Source: Dehalococcoidales bacterium (GTDB taxonomy: Bacteria; Chloroflexota; Dehalococcoidia; Dehalococcoidales; UBA5760). Taken from it: a DNA stretch of 6,371 nt. The notes beneath the pieces are model-generated. The model did no database searches, had not been told where the DNA came from, and saw only the letters and a list, made by a program, of their open reading frames with translations. Location of the stretch: the NCBI GenBank assembly GCA_028710655.1, contig JAQTTS010000124.1, positions 1 through 6,371 of the forward strand, read 5' to 3'. Shown piece by piece: positions 6,361-6,371 of the stretch (positions are counted from its first letter, which is position 1; each line of letters starts with the position of its first letter). The position numbers and the translations under genes were made by a program.

Positions 6361-6371
6361 GTCAGGGACAA

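Noticed and set aside
1..6371. CRISPR arrays, tRNA genes, insertion sequences or attachment sites
   Set aside because: No spaced direct repeats, cloverleaf-like sequence, transposase-like protein or terminal inverted repeats were seen.

Overview
The window is a stretch of a tailed double-stranded DNA bacteriophage (Caudoviricetes). It could be a free phage, a prophage or a metagenomic contig. All genes lie on the plus strand, tightly packed, and the base composition is a little above 50% G+C by eye. The anchor is a recognisable major capsid protein (MCP) of the N4-gp56 type at 5048-5995, preceded by a small, acidic, coiled-coil-rich protein in the usual scaffold position. Nothing in the window fixes the host. 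The Shine-Dalgarno sites are ordinary bacterial ones, and there is no tRNA, integrase, lysis or replication gene to use as a clue.

Layout from left to right: (1) the C-terminal 449 residues of a large, charged, mostly helical protein, open at the left edge (2-1351); (2) a 531-residue helical protein of unknown function (1378-2973); (3) a 482-residue protein with a short N-terminal helix, an Ala/Pro-rich linker and a long helical C-terminal region (2973-4421), joined to the previous gene by a TAATG stop/start overlap; (4) a 126-base gap that is open in one frame and probably encodes most of a small acidic peptide, whose stop overlaps the next start (ATGA); (5) the putative scaffold protein (4548-5018); (6) the MCP (5048-5995); (7) a 98-residue beta-rich protein, a decoration-protein candidate, joined to the MCP by a second TAATG overlap (5995-6291); (8) a strong GC-rich inverted repeat that looks like a transcription terminator and closes the unit (6310-6360).

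The genes read as one late structural operon. The scaffold and MCP build the procapsid, and the 98-residue protein probably binds the shell or another virion part. The three large upstream proteins occupy the place where portal, minor-head or ejection (internal virion) proteins are normally found. Their sequences look like the long helical virion proteins common in environmental phages, but I cannot name any of them with confidence. They are the least explained part of the window. The minus-strand reading frames all lie inside plus-strand genes and look like shadows.
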